Below are positions 8,481-18,292 of a stretch of DNA of 64,000 nt, in pieces. This DNA comes from an uncultured Oscillospiraceae bacterium (lineage in GTDB: Bacteria; Bacillota; Clostridia; Oscillospirales; Oscillospiraceae). Below the pieces are notes generated by a model. It saw nothing but the letters and a program-made list of their open reading frames with translations. It did not search any database and had not been told where the DNA came from. Made by a program: the position numbers and the translations under genes. Where the stretch lies: assembly GCA_949841355.1 (NCBI GenBank), contig CATKZP010000006.1, positions 1 through 64,000 of the forward strand, written 5' to 3'. Positions within the stretch are counted from its first letter, which is position 1. Each line of letters begins with the position of its first letter.

Positions 8481-8884
8481 TACGCAGCCTCCTCGTTGTT
8501 CCATTTTTCGCACAGCTCAATGACCCTCTGACACTGATCCATCTCAAACCCGCCGATATGGGCGCGGCTCTCGGATAGGCGGAGCTCCCCCGCCAGCCAG
8601 CGGTACGCCCCCGTCCGGGTCATGCGCCCGCTTTTCCAAAGGGTGTCGAACACCCGGTGGGCCTCCATCCGCTTCAGCCGCAGCACCTCATTGGCCACAT
8701 TGCCCAAGGCCCGCGTGGTGCCCTTGTGGCAGCCCACCCGGGCGTTGCAGTTCTGGCATTGATAGACAAACTCGCCCTCCATGCCCAGCCGCCGGGCGGA
8801 CTCGCCGTAGACCGCTTTGGCGGGAATCAGCTTGATCACGCCGCCACAGTAGCGGCAGATGTCGTTCTCCTTCAAGCACCGCAC
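8480..8884 (-). CDS. DUF3268-type zinc-finger protein
   Basis: This 134-residue protein has CRYCGG near residue 11 and CQNCNARVGCH near residue 43, the paired cysteines typical of DUF3268 (zinc-finger-containing) proteins found in phages and integrative elements. The C-terminal half is helical with an HTH-like stretch (TRTGAYRWLAGELRLS). The GTG start at 8884 is weakly supported. It probably binds nucleic acid, but its role is not established. Confidence 0.7.
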   Translation of the reverse strand: MRCLKENDICRYCGGVIKLIPAKAVYGESARRLGMEGEFVYQCQNCNARVGCHKGTTRALGNVANEVLRLKRMEAHRVFDTLWKSGRMTRTGAYRWLAGELRLSESRAHIGGFEMDQCQRVIELCEKWNNEEAA

Positions 8885-8887
8885 CCC

Positions 8888-10069
8888 CTACGCCGCCTTT
8901 TTGGCGGTTTTGGCTTTGGGAGATTTGGACTTTGCAGCCTTTTCCGGCTTGGCTTTTGTCGCCTCCCGCACCACCACCGGGGCAGCCACAGGCTCCCGCA
9001 TGGCGGTCTGCATATAGTAGGCTCCCTCGGTGGACAGATCCAGCATCCCTGCCTGGGCGATGCCCAGGGTGGCCGTGCCGGACAGCGAACGCAGGCAGGC
9101 CATCAGGTCGGAGATGAGATACCAGTATCCGCCCTGGGGAGTTCCCGTCAGCGGGGCGGTCTCCAGCTGCTGGCTGGCCTCGCCCAGCTCTCCCTTGCAG
9201 GAGAAGGTGATCCGCCCACCGTCAAAGGCCAGCTTCACCCGGCCCTTGGGGTCTACCGCCGCCACGGTCTTCAGCGTCCGCCGAAGCTCGGCCACATCGG
9301 TGAGCAGCGTGAACTGGTTGCGGATGTTGTTCATCAGCCGGTCCGTGTCCATATAGTCGCCCTCCATCAGCATGGCCCCGAAGGTGAGCCCCGGACGTTG
9401 GAACACCAGGAACTTCCCGGCTACGCCCACGTTGAACTCATCTGCGTCCGAACACAGCCCGGCCAGCTTTTCCAGAGAGTTGGCGGGCAGCAGCAGGCTG
9501 ATGTTCCCGGCGGATTTGTCGTCGCCCTTGGCGGCGACCAGGCACCGGCCGTTGTAGCCCACGCCCTTCAGCCCTTCCCGGGTGAACATCAGGTTCACGC
9601 AGCGCATCAAGGGTTTGTCCTTGTCCTCAGATGTGGCGAACATGGTCTGCCGGGCCATGGACGGGATGCCGGACAGCTTTACCGTGTCCTCCGGGAACGG
9701 GAGCTCTATTTTGGGGAACTCGCCCCGCTCCCCGATGCTCCAGCTGTAGATGGTCTCCCCGCTGCTCAGCGTGAGCACGCGGGTTCCCGGCCTGCGGAGC
9801 AACTGTGCCGTTTCGCCGGACATCAGCCCCAGCATCCCGGCCAGCAGCTTGGCGTTCATCACCAGCGCGTCATCTTCTCCAACGGTACAAACCAGCTTCT
9901 GCTCCAGGGAAGTCTCGATGTTGGTGGCGGTGAGGGTGAGCGTACCCGCGACGGCGTCAGCCTCTAAAAGTACCCCCTTCAGCGGTTCCAGGGGCGCGTC
10001 CTCCGACGCAATGGCCGCGGCCTTCTGGACGGCGCTCAACAGTTCCGCCCGGTTGATTGTGATGTTCAA
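8888..10069 (-). CDS. DnaN-like sliding clamp of the mobile element
   Basis: This 393-residue protein resembles the DNA polymerase III beta clamp. It starts LNITINRAELLSAVQKAAAI and continues through ATNIETSL, with three clamp-like repeats and a Lys/Ala-rich tail. The best start is TTG at 10069 with AAGGAGG 5 nt upstream; no ATG fits. A clamp carried on the element could load an element or host polymerase during extrachromosomal replication, or take part in repair. It is divergent from chromosomal DnaN. It lies downstream of the helicase gene on the same strand, with a 175-nt gap that holds a 7-bp hairpin at about 10153-10172. Confidence 0.75.
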   Translation of the reverse strand: MNITINRAELLSAVQKAAAIASEDAPLEPLKGVLLEADAVAGTLTLTATNIETSLEQKLVCTVGEDDALVMNAKLLAGMLGLMSGETAQLLRRPGTRVLTLSSGETIYSWSIGERGEFPKIELPFPEDTVKLSGIPSMARQTMFATSEDKDKPLMRCVNLMFTREGLKGVGYNGRCLVAAKGDDKSAGNISLLLPANSLEKLAGLCSDADEFNVGVAGKFLVFQRPGLTFGAMLMEGDYMDTDRLMNNIRNQFTLLTDVAELRRTLKTVAAVDPKGRVKLAFDGGRITFSCKGELGEASQQLETAPLTGTPQGGYWYLISDLMACLRSLSGTATLGIAQAGMLDLSTEGAYYMQTAMREPVAAPVVVREATKAKPEKAAKSKSPKAKTAKKAA

Positions 10070-10244
10070 AATAACCTCCTTCCGGGACTGTTGGCAAAAC
10101 CGACTGCCAGCGACTGACTTGGCTATTTCCTGCCATTTCGGCTCAAAATCCTCAGGAATACACAAAGTATTCCCTGCGGTTTTTTACCAAACTGGCGAAA
10201 AATCCCCTGCGTCATTCATCTGGCGCAGTCTTGTCAACAGCCCT

Positions 10245-11671
10245 CTACGCAGCAAAGCCGTCGAGGGTGAATTGATTTTCGTCCACGACAGGCTTCTTCG
10301 GTTTCTTTTTCTTCTTTTGTTCCTCCAGCGTCCGCTCCAGCAGACCGTCGAACTCCTTCCGGCGGGTACGGGCGCTGGTGTCCCGGATGGCGGCGGCTTT
10401 CGGTGTCGGAAGCTCCGGCGCGGACGGGGCCGCGGCGCGAGCACGCCTCTCGGGGTTGATGACCGCCATCTTTTTGAACGCGGCGGCGATATCCTCTACA
10501 TTGTCCTTGATGCCCAGGGCCAGTTCCTTCGCCATCTGGGAGGTCAGATCCCGCACGTCGCTCATGGCGGCAAGGCCTTCCTCAGAGAAGCCACCCTCGA
10601 TGATGCCCGCCACCGCCAGCTTGGAGGCCATCAGCTTCATGGCCTTGGCCTGCATGGTGTCCTTGTAGTAGAGCAGGTAGACCTCCACTCGGGGCGCGGT
10701 CTGGTTGATCCGCCAGCTCCGACGGGACGCCTGCCGCAGGGTGAACAGGTTATAGCCCATGCTGTAGAAAATCAGCGTGGTGAAATCATTTAAATCCAAG
10801 CCTGTCTCCACGCATTTTGGATTGGTGATGAGCACCTGGAGCCCCGAGCGCACCCGTTTTTCCACCCATGCCTCCCGCTTGCTGGGGGAGACGGTGGGTG
10901 GGAGGATCTCCGTGCGGTATCCCTCCCCGGTGAGCAGCTTCAACAGCTTTTGCTGAGAATCGGTGCGGGTCCAGCTGGTGTAGATGAGCACCCGCTCTCC
11001 TGCTGCCGCCTTTGCCCGGACGATCTCCAGCACCTTCTCCTCCTTGGGAAGGATATCGTCAGAGCAGGCGGCATTGGCGGGCTTTACGATCACACTGCCG
11101 TTAATGGGGTCAACGATCTCAGGCTGGTCATAGGGCTGGTCCGGGTAGACGGTGAGCAGGTTCAGATAAGTGGACAGCAGCTTGTTGGCCGCCTCTCGGT
11201 CTGTTTTCAGCACCTTCTGCAAAATGTGTTCAGCCTGTTTGTAGCCGTTCTCCACCGGTTCCGGCATATCCAGCGGCACCGGGATCTCCTCATAGTCCGG
11301 CAGGTCCTTTCCCATGTCGGACAGGGAGAGGAAGCTGGTATACTCCAGCAGGAACCGGGAATACACCAGCGGCGACACTCCGGGGAGCTGCCTGCTTCGC
11401 ACCCGCCGCTTCACCGTGTGCCGGTTGGAGTTATAATCCGGCTCCGACAGCTCGTAGACGTTCTCAGTGACGCCGTATTCCTCGTCAAACCAGGCGGGTT
11501 TGCGGTAAGGTTTGCCGTCCCGCCCCATCAGGCCGGGCACCAGGCGGTAGAGCAGGTGAAACAGGCCCGAGCTGTACCCGTTGATGAGGGTGGCGGTCAT
11601 GCCCACAAACAGCCTGGACACGCCGAACAGCTCGCCCATGGCGTCCCCCTGGCCACTGGCGTTGTTGTACT
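10245..11671 (-). CDS. Helicase, C-terminal exon (motifs III-VI), downstream of group II intron
   Basis: This is exon 2 of an SNF2/DEAD-like helicase. It begins AGTACAAC at 11671, directly after the intron, and continues with motif III (GMTATLING) and the C-terminal RecA domain (RVLIYTSWTR, QVLITNPKCVETGLDL, QASRRSWRINQ). The C-terminus is basic. Joined to exon 1 (14149-15766) it gives 3,045 nt, exactly 1,015 codons, with the DELH box restored as DELHEYNN. Without splicing this part would not be made as a working protein. The gene belongs to the element backbone and probably acts in DNA unwinding. Confidence 0.85.
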
Positions 11672-14148
11672 GTAGGGTAGGCCCCCGGCGCCTTTCCGCG
11701 TTTCTGCGGTAGGTTTCCAAGGGCCCCCCTCCGAACCGGACGTACACCTCTCGGCGTATCCGGCTCTCCGCTTGCATCAGTCTTGTGTGCCGTTGTGAAT
11801 TTTGCGGTGACATTCCTTACAAACAGCGAGAGTTTTACGTTTCCTCGCAATCATTATGACTTCCCAGTGCTTTTTTCCCTTGAGGTCTTTTAGCTTTCTG
11901 ACATGGTGTATTTGGAGGGCAACCCCCTCTTTCCCACACAATTCACATCTCTGAGCAGCCAGCCTGTCCGTTAGTTTTGTACGGCTATAATAGACCGTTC
12001 CATTGGGCAGGGTGTCATTGACCTCGTAAGATAGTTTTTTCCGTTTGAACCCTTCATTGTAGAACAGCACAGTGCGCTCTTTTCCATTGCCCTGCTTCAC
12101 TTTTACCCCAAAATCCTTTCCTACACGCATACGCATGATGATTTTCTTTTTGGCGCATTTATACTTGTTGGCTAAGGTCTTGAACATACTGTACTGCATG
12201 ATGTGCTTGAAATTATTTAGGATTCCACTGTTGATTGCCAGTGCATAGTAGTTATATAACCCTCGGATTTCCGCATTATAGCGTAGGATAATTTCCACAT
12301 CTTCCTGTGAAATCAAATAATCTCTGGACTGCGCTTTCCAAACTTTATGCCCGTTATGGGACACCAGTTTTAATGCACCATAGGATAAAAGACGGTTTCG
12401 GATTGTTTCCCCAGGGATTTTGAGAACCACATTACCTAATCGTGTTCTCCTTATCTTCCCGTCCTTTGTCTTTCTGGGCGTTGCGTTATTGCGGACTGAT
12501 ATTTCATAACCGAGAAATCCCGCAGAATCTTGCGCGTTCGTTATCAAGGTTTTTTCATCTGATAGCTCCAAATGAAGTTCTGTAAACAAAAATTCCTTAA
12601 TATCTTGCTTGATTTTTCGGCAATCCTCTTTGGTGCCAATCACTCCAATGAGGAAGTCATCAGCATAACGTTCATAGCGTAGTCTTTTGAAGTTTGAATC
12701 CATTGGGTCTTTTGCTGGTGTTTGCAGTTGTTGACGTTTTAGGACTTGGATTTCCTCTATCAACATCTGACGCTTGACAATATCGGTGGTTTCCCGCAGT
12801 TTCAGGGTTCTTTTCCGGATTTTACCGCTTAACCTTGTATATTCTGGCGGCACCCTTCGAGCTTCACCACTTTGAAAATTATCAGCATATCCTTTTATAA
12901 ACTTATCCAGCTTATCCAAATAGATATTTGCCAGAATAGGACTGATGATTCCGCCTTGCGGTGTGCCGCTGTAGGTGTTGTGAAACTGCCATTCTTCCAT
13001 GTAACCAGCTTTAAGAAATTTGCGAATCAAGCGAAGGAACATTTCGTCTTGAATCCGCTCCCGCAATATACCAATTAGCACCTCATGATCTATTTCATCA
13101 AAAAACGCATGAATGTCGCCCTCAATAAACCATTTGACCCCCGAATAATATTTTTGGATACAGGTCAATGCTGTATGGCAACTGCGGTTTGGTCGAAATC
13201 CATGTGATGTTGGTTCAAAGGCACCTTCATAAATGCTTTGGAGCATCATGCGGATAACCTCTTGTACCAGTTTGTCATCAAAAGAAGGAATTCCGAGTGG
13301 CCGCATTTTTCCATTCTTTTTAGGGATATAGTGCCTGCGAGCCGGTGCAGGCTGGTAGCTTTCATCTTTTAACTGCCCAATCAGTTTATCAATCCTTTTC
13401 AGGCTCATGGCATCAATAGTTCGTTCGTCTGAACCTTTTGTCATGTTACCCGCTTTGGCGTAGATATTCTGATAGGCTACATAGAAAAACTTAGGATTAT
13501 AAAGGTTGCGGTATAGCCGTTGATAGGTATAGCCACTTTGACCGCTATGGTCTGCAAGACTGTTCAGCACATTTTCAGGACTTCTCAAATGTATCACACA
13601 CTTTCCTAATCAGTTGCTGACATACAAGTTGTCCCCCTTCGCCATGTGAACGGCTTTCCCGTTCTCGGACTACTACGAGGACTCCGTTGCCATGCTGAAT
13701 ATTCAGCGTCCATTGACGCATAGCCTTATGGCGTTTCAGTTTAGGCAATCCCCATTTCAACGTGTATTGACATAGCTTGATGAATTGTCGGGTATGATTT
13801 CCGCCCGTTTACGCTTATTGCGTATGCGCCGCCAGTTACCTGTGTCCGTCCTCCTCCACGAATGGAAGACGGAACTGACGGAACAGCGTATATAACTACC
13901 TTCCGCTGCTGACACGAGTGGGGCCGCTTGGACTGTCATTCAACCAGTATGGGTTTTACCCTCATATTCATCGTTTCACCCTACCTGTTCAGTCGTGGCT
14001 TGGTAATTAGCCAACTTACAGCCGTTTTGGCATGCTACAGTCCCCAAACAAATTTCTTCGTTTAAGTAAGCCAATGGGTGAGAGGTCAATCAGGTACTAA
14101 CCTCCTGCCTGCTACAGCAGATTCAGATACACGCCCTTATGGGCGCAC
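11672..14148 (-). mobile_element. Group II intron, 2,477 nt, inserted in the helicase gene
   Basis: The 5' end is GTGCGCCC at 14148 (consensus GUGYG) and the 3' end is CCCTAC at 11672 (consensus AY). Domain V is visible at about 11733-11767 on the minus strand: GAGAGCCGGATAC, an internal bulge, and GTACGTCCGGTTC. Domain VI follows to the 3' end. The intron carries a reverse transcriptase ORF (11777-13597) in the same direction. Both boundaries are confirmed by the host reading frame, which is restored exactly on removal. The stretch 13598-14148 is intron RNA domain I without coding content. Confidence 0.93.
11777..13597 (-). CDS. ltrA: Group II intron reverse transcriptase/maturase with HNH domain
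   Basis: This 606-residue protein has RT blocks from about residue 75 to 330 with the catalytic YADD (RYERYADDFLIGV). A maturase/thumb region follows, then a C-terminal HNH-type endonuclease (CELCGKEG, IHHVRKLKDLKGKKHWE, CKECHRKIH). The protein should bind the intron RNA, assist splicing and drive retrohoming. All key residues are present, so the intron could be active. The GTG at 13597 has an AGGAAAG site. The ORF ends just before domain V, the usual arrangement. Confidence 0.95.
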   Translation of the reverse strand: MIHLRSPENVLNSLADHSGQSGYTYQRLYRNLYNPKFFYVAYQNIYAKAGNMTKGSDERTIDAMSLKRIDKLIGQLKDESYQPAPARRHYIPKKNGKMRPLGIPSFDDKLVQEVIRMMLQSIYEGAFEPTSHGFRPNRSCHTALTCIQKYYSGVKWFIEGDIHAFFDEIDHEVLIGILRERIQDEMFLRLIRKFLKAGYMEEWQFHNTYSGTPQGGIISPILANIYLDKLDKFIKGYADNFQSGEARRVPPEYTRLSGKIRKRTLKLRETTDIVKRQMLIEEIQVLKRQQLQTPAKDPMDSNFKRLRYERYADDFLIGVIGTKEDCRKIKQDIKEFLFTELHLELSDEKTLITNAQDSAGFLGYEISVRNNATPRKTKDGKIRRTRLGNVVLKIPGETIRNRLLSYGALKLVSHNGHKVWKAQSRDYLISQEDVEIILRYNAEIRGLYNYYALAINSGILNNFKHIMQYSMFKTLANKYKCAKKKIIMRMRVGKDFGVKVKQGNGKERTVLFYNEGFKRKKLSYEVNDTLPNGTVYYSRTKLTDRLAAQRCELCGKEGVALQIHHVRKLKDLKGKKHWEVIMIARKRKTLAVCKECHRKIHNGTQD

Positions 14149-15766
14149 CATGGAGCTCATCGCATAGCAGCCCGTCGATTCGTCCCCGGTACTTCTTTTT
14201 AATGTAGGTGCTCAAGGGAAAGCGCCGGCAGGCCCCCCGCACCGGCTCATAGCCGTCCGGGTTGGCCTCGATGCCGTCCAAGTGGGCCAGGATACGCTCG
14301 TTTTTTGTCCTCTTACGGTGCATTGCCGCCTGGGGGCGGTACACCCAACCGTAATCGCTGATCTTTGCCCAGGGGATGTTCCGCCCCGGATTGATGGCGG
14401 ACCACAGGGATGTCCCGCAGCTTTTGCAGGCGTGGTTTCCCCGGTGCTCCCGTATGAAATAGAGCTGATCCGCGTTCACCTCGTATTTTGTGCCGTCGCC
14501 GCCGACCGTCATCTGCACGAGCTTCCCGCAGTCCGGGCAGCGGAAACCTTTGGCCCTGCGGTCGTAGGTCGCGGCGGGATAGCGCATATAGCCGTCTCTG
14601 GCCTTCTCTTTGCTGAACACGGCGTACACGCTCCTATCTCCGGCTTGGTAGGCGGCGTACAGCCAGTCCAGGTCGGTAATGCTCTTGACCACCATGGCGA
14701 ATGTGTTGGGCAGGGTCTCGCCGATCTCCCGCACCCATTTCCCGGTGACATGGGAGGGGGCCATAATGAGGTTGAAGGTCTTGCCCCGCTTGCCGGCGGC
14801 GGCGTGCATCCCCTGGAGCGCGCCTATGGCCGTGGAGCCGATCTTGCTCTTGCCCGAGCCGCATTCCGCCACAATGAGCGCGACCTTCTTGCGGTCTAAC
14901 TGCCGCTTGGTGGCCTCCGCCACAGCAAGCTGGGCGTCGTACAGGGAGTACCCCGCTTTCGCCATGATCGTGTCGTTGACGGCCAGCACCTCCTCGGACA
15001 AGGGCTCCGCCGCCGGGTCGAACAGGGGCTGGAACTGGCTGCGGATGCGCTGGGCTACCGTGGGGCCAAAGGCGTTCAGGTAGCCCACAACGCTTTTCAC
15101 ATCGCTGAAGCCGTCCGGCTGGCCGGGGACCGCGCCGGGAATGGCGATGCGGCCGCTTTTCAGGCCGGCCTCCAGGATTTCCACCACATTGGCGTCCTCC
15201 GGCTTCAAGCTCAGAACAAAGGCGTCCAGCTTCTCCTTTAGCGAGAACACCTCCAGCTGCCGCAGGTCGCCCCGGGCGGTGAGCTCATCCAGCACATAGT
15301 CCCGAAACGCAGGGATCATCGGCGCGGCGGTCTTACGGTCCACCTCCTCAAACAGGCGGTCCCGGTCCCCGGCGGGGCAGAAAATGTAGCACCTCCGGGG
15401 CTGGAGCTCCTGTTGGACGCCTGCTTCCGCTTCATCCTCCTCATCGCCCTGGATCTGGGCGGTGAGGGCGTCGTCGTTGGCCATCAGCGTAGCGGAGGCA
15501 TATACCCCATCGTGGCTCATCTGCCGCCGGTAGCCCTTGGGAGTGCTCTTGAGGTCTCGCTTTGTGCCGTTCTGCACCGCTTCGATCGTGCCGCCGCCGT
15601 AGATAGCGTCCGACATAGCCCGCACCATCTCTGGGTAGCCGCCGAAGCGGATAGCGGTGATGGTGCTGTTGTCCCGATCCACCATAATGGTGTCCGCATA
15701 GGCGGTGAGCCGCAGCTCTGCCTTGGGATCGAAATAGGACAGCTCAATCAATCTGCTTTCTGACAT
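14149..15766 (-). CDS. Helicase, N-terminal exon (Walker A to DExH box)
   Basis: Exon 1 covers an N-terminal region of about 290 residues of unknown fold, Walker A (VAECGSGKSKIG), a zinc-ribbon insert (CPDCGKL, CKSCGTS) and the DExH box, read as CDELH. The intron begins one base after the His codon, so the DELH motif itself sits at the splice junction. The start is ATG at 15766 behind AAGGAA; another ATG at 15770 is out of frame. The spliced product would have 1,014 residues. It is probably a DNA helicase/translocase of the element. Confidence 0.87.
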
Positions 15767-16089
15767 TCATCTGCGTACTTCCTTTCTGGACGCAAAAAAA
15801 GACCGTGACCGCCCCCATGGGCAATTCACAGTCTTCATGGTCCGTATTTTGTTCTTCCAGGCCGCTTCAGTCCGGCGGAGGGCAGACTTTGCCCCCTTTC
15901 CACGCTGTTCCTCCCTCGCTTACTCCGCCCTAACTTACTCCGCCCTGAAATACAGGTTCATTGTACCATGCCAGAGTGTGGGTGGATAGGTGGAGGGGTT
16001 CCACCCGCCTGTTCAGCGGAAGAAAAACATGGTTGCAAAAGCAGCGGCGCTGTACTATCATTTTAAGAAAAAGAGAGGGAGGGAACCTT
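15767..16089. other. Leader of the helicase operon and upstream of the ferredoxin gene
   Basis: This 323-bp stretch has no gene. It carries a terminator-like hairpin near the helicase start (separate entry), two direct copies of CTTACTCCGCCCT at about 15918-15948 and a GGAGGG site for the plus-strand EFR1 gene. Nothing else is recognised. Confidence 0.5.
15794..15834 (-). terminator. Rho-independent terminator or attenuator upstream of the helicase gene
   Basis: On the minus strand AGACTGTGA pairs with TCACGGTCT (9 bp, one G-U), with an inner GCCC/GGGC stem, followed by seven T. It lies about 30 nt before the helicase start. No minus-strand gene ends just upstream of it, so leader attenuation of the backbone operon is possible. 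Confidence 0.6.
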
Positions 16090-16854
16090 ATGAAATCATC
16101 ACGGCTCTTGACCGCCTATTTCAGCCCCACAGGAACTACCCAGAAAATCGCCCATACGGTGGCGGAGGGCATGGCTTATCCCAACCAGGACATTGACCTG
16201 TCGATTCCACAGAAAATGGAGGAGATCAGCGAGGACACAGTATTGCTGGTCGCCGTCCCGGTATATGGGGGCCGGGTCCCCGCCGTGGCCCTGGAGCGGA
16301 TCTCTCAAATGCGCGGCAATGGACAAAATGCTGTGGCTGTGGTGGTCTATGGGAACCGGGAGTTTGAGGACGCCCTTTTGGAGCTGAAAAACACCATGGA
16401 GGGTATTGGCTTCCGGGTGATTGCCGCCGCCGCTTTCATCGCGGAGCATTCCATTGTCCGCTCCATCGCCGCCGGCCGCCCCGATGAGGACGACCTGGGG
16501 ACGGCGCGGGAGTTTGGAGCACAGGTGGCGGAAAAGCTGTCCAAGGATGACCGCCCATCCTCCGTCCAGGTCCCAGGCAATATGCCGTATCGGGAATTTG
16601 GCGGAATGCCCGCCCACCCCAAGGCGGGGAAAGCCTGTATCAAATGCGGCCTGTGCGCCAAGCGGTGTCCGGTCGGCGCGATCCCCACAGAGCGCCCGGA
16701 CACAACGGACCCGGAAAAGTGCATCACCTGTATGCGCTGCGTAGCGGTCTGCCCGAAAAAGGCGCGGTCGCTGCCGGCCCCCATGCTGCTGGCCTCGAAA
16801 ACGATGCTGAGTGTGAAAGCGGCAGGATACAAAAAGCCCCAAACCTTCCTTTGA
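16090..16854 (+). CDS. EFR1-type flavodoxin-ferredoxin protein
   Basis: This 254-residue cytoplasmic redox protein starts at ATG 16090 (MKSSRLLTAYFSPTGTTQ) with a GGGAGGG site. Residues 1-150 form a flavodoxin-like domain with the phosphate loop SPTGTT. The C-terminal part has two 4Fe-4S motifs, CIKCGLCAKRCP and CITCMRCVAVCP. It probably passes electrons between ferredoxin or flavin partners, and the partner is unknown. It stands alone on the plus strand inside a minus-strand element backbone and has its own terminator, so it looks like a later insertion. Confidence 0.88.
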   Translation: MKSSRLLTAYFSPTGTTQKIAHTVAEGMAYPNQDIDLSIPQKMEEISEDTVLLVAVPVYGGRVPAVALERISQMRGNGQNAVAVVVYGNREFEDALLELKNTMEGIGFRVIAAAAFIAEHSIVRSIAAGRPDEDDLGTAREFGAQVAEKLSKDDRPSSVQVPGNMPYREFGGMPAHPKAGKACIKCGLCAKRCPVGAIPTERPDTTDPEKCITCMRCVAVCPKKARSLPAPMLLASKTMLSVKAAGYKKPQTFL

Positions 16855-16873
16855 ACCACCGCAGTAAAATGAG

Positions 16874-16914
16874 AAAGGCCCGTGCCGTCGAGTTTGACAG
16901 CACGGGCCTTTTTG
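16874..16914. terminator. Terminator between convergent genes
   Basis: AAAGGCCCGTGC at 16874-16885 pairs with GCACGGGCCTTT at 16900-16911, followed by TTTTTG on the plus strand and by AAA-complement Ts on the minus side. It ends the EFR1 transcript at 16854 and separates it from the minus-strand S1 gene, which ends at 16915. Confidence 0.85.
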
Positions 16915-17364
16915 TTACCGCTTGCTCAGAATTTTGCCATACATCTGCCGCTTCTCCCGCTCAAACCGCTGCACCACCAGCGTGACGTGATCCCCGGACT
17001 GGAACTCGGAGTCCTCGTGCTGATAGGAGTAGTTGCACATACACACCGTGCCGTCCGGCAGGTTGCAGAACACTCTGCCGCCGTATTTCCCGGCGATCAC
17101 CGCATAGCGGCGGCTGCCCACGGGATGACGCTGCTCCGCGCCCTCGAAGGGGTTGCTCTCCGTCTCCTTCACCGAGATTAGTAACTCCCGCCGGGGGGCG
17201 TCGTAGCCTTTCACGATGCAGTCCAGTTCATCGCCGGGGCGGTACTGGGTGCGCAGGTCGGCGATGGCGGTGTAGCTGAGCTCACGCTGGGTGAGGTCGA
17301 TATCGTGGCCGTAGCACTCCGCCAGACAGCGCCGGGGCCCCACCGCCAGCAGGCGGCATTTCAC
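16915..17364 (-). CDS. S1-domain RNA-binding protein of the element
   Basis: This 149-residue protein has two S1-like segments: YRPGDELDCIVKGYD...RRELLISVKE and FQSGDHVTLVVQRFE. The ATG at 17364 overlaps the stop of the preceding gene by four bases. That gene carries a third S1-like segment, so the two may form one functional unit that has been split. It probably binds RNA; the purpose in the element is unknown. Confidence 0.7.
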   Translation of the reverse strand: MKCRLLAVGPRRCLAECYGHDIDLTQRELSYTAIADLRTQYRPGDELDCIVKGYDAPRRELLISVKETESNPFEGAEQRHPVGSRRYAVIAGKYGGRVFCNLPDGTVCMCNYSYQHEDSEFQSGDHVTLVVQRFEREKRQMYGKILSKR

Positions 17365-18266
17365 CCTGGCCCCCTCGGCGCCAGATCGGGCCGGTGGGCG
17401 AAGAAATATCGCTGGGCACGGGCGGCCTGCCGCCGGGACGCGATGGCATAGCTCCCCTCCCGGTCCACCTTGGTGATGATGAAGTCAATGGTGGAGCCCA
17501 TCATGTTCTGGAGCACATAGTCCGGGCGGGCCTCGCCCATCCACATCTCGGTGGCGGGGATGTAGACGGGCACCCGGTAGACCAGCACCACCACGCAGTA
17601 CATGGTGCGCCGCTCCACCTGGCCGGTTTCCCGATTTCGCACGTTCATGGAGTGGGGGTCGGTGCCGATGACTGTGCCGGACAGGGCGCTGTGGCCCCGG
17701 AAGGAAGCGTAGATGGAGTTCCACGCCTGCCGTTCCTCCGCGGTAAGGCCCCGATCCAGCTCGTGGAAACCCAAGGCGAAGAAGCTCTGGCGCTCCGTCA
17801 GGGGCGGCGCGGGGGGCGCTTCCTCACCCGGCATGGGTTCCGGGAGCGGGGCATCGTCCCCGGCCAGGGCGAAAACGGCGCGAGTGGACGGATCATCTCC
17901 TGTGGGTACGTCACCATTAGGTCCCAGTTCCTGCATGTCCAAAGGCTGCCCATCCCCCGGTGCGGTGTCGGGCGGCTCTATAGGGGGAACTTCCTCCAGG
18001 CCGCTGTCCAGCGGGACCGGGGCCGTGGACACATCCACCGCCATCACCTCCTCGGCTTCCCCCTCGCCGTCCCCGGTCAGGTCGGGGACATCGCCGGGCA
18101 TGGCATTGTCCAGTTCCCCAAACTCCGGGGACAGACTTCCATCGGGCGCACCCATGTCCTGGGGCGTTTCTCCCAGGGCGGCGTGGGCTTCTTCCCCGGC
18201 CTGCTCCGCCGTCATGGCGGCAGTCTGTTCGGGTTCCTCTGTGGGATTGACTTTCTTTTTAGGCAT
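17361..18266 (-). CDS. Acidic protein with C-terminal S1-like domain
   Basis: This 301-residue protein starts at ATG 18266 (MPKKKVNPTEEP) with GGAGG 8 nt upstream. Residues 1-150 are strongly acidic and proline-rich, probably disordered. About residues 165-300 hold an S1-like fold (HSALSGTVIGTDPHSMNVR...GSTIDFIITKVDREGSYAIASR). The following gene continues with more S1 segments. It may be an RNA-binding scaffold, and the family is not well characterised. Confidence 0.65.
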   Translation of the reverse strand: MPKKKVNPTEEPEQTAAMTAEQAGEEAHAALGETPQDMGAPDGSLSPEFGELDNAMPGDVPDLTGDGEGEAEEVMAVDVSTAPVPLDSGLEEVPPIEPPDTAPGDGQPLDMQELGPNGDVPTGDDPSTRAVFALAGDDAPLPEPMPGEEAPPAPPLTERQSFFALGFHELDRGLTAEERQAWNSIYASFRGHSALSGTVIGTDPHSMNVRNRETGQVERRTMYCVVVLVYRVPVYIPATEMWMGEARPDYVLQNMMGSTIDFIITKVDREGSYAIASRRQAARAQRYFFAHRPDLAPRGPG

Positions 18267-18292
18267 ACTGGTTTCCTCCAAAAATGTATTTT

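Noticed and set aside
10153-10172. 7-bp inverted repeat GGAATAC/GTATTCC before the clamp gene
   Set aside because: It is short, with no T-run and no matching copy at other promoters seen, so it was kept only as a remark in the clamp entry.
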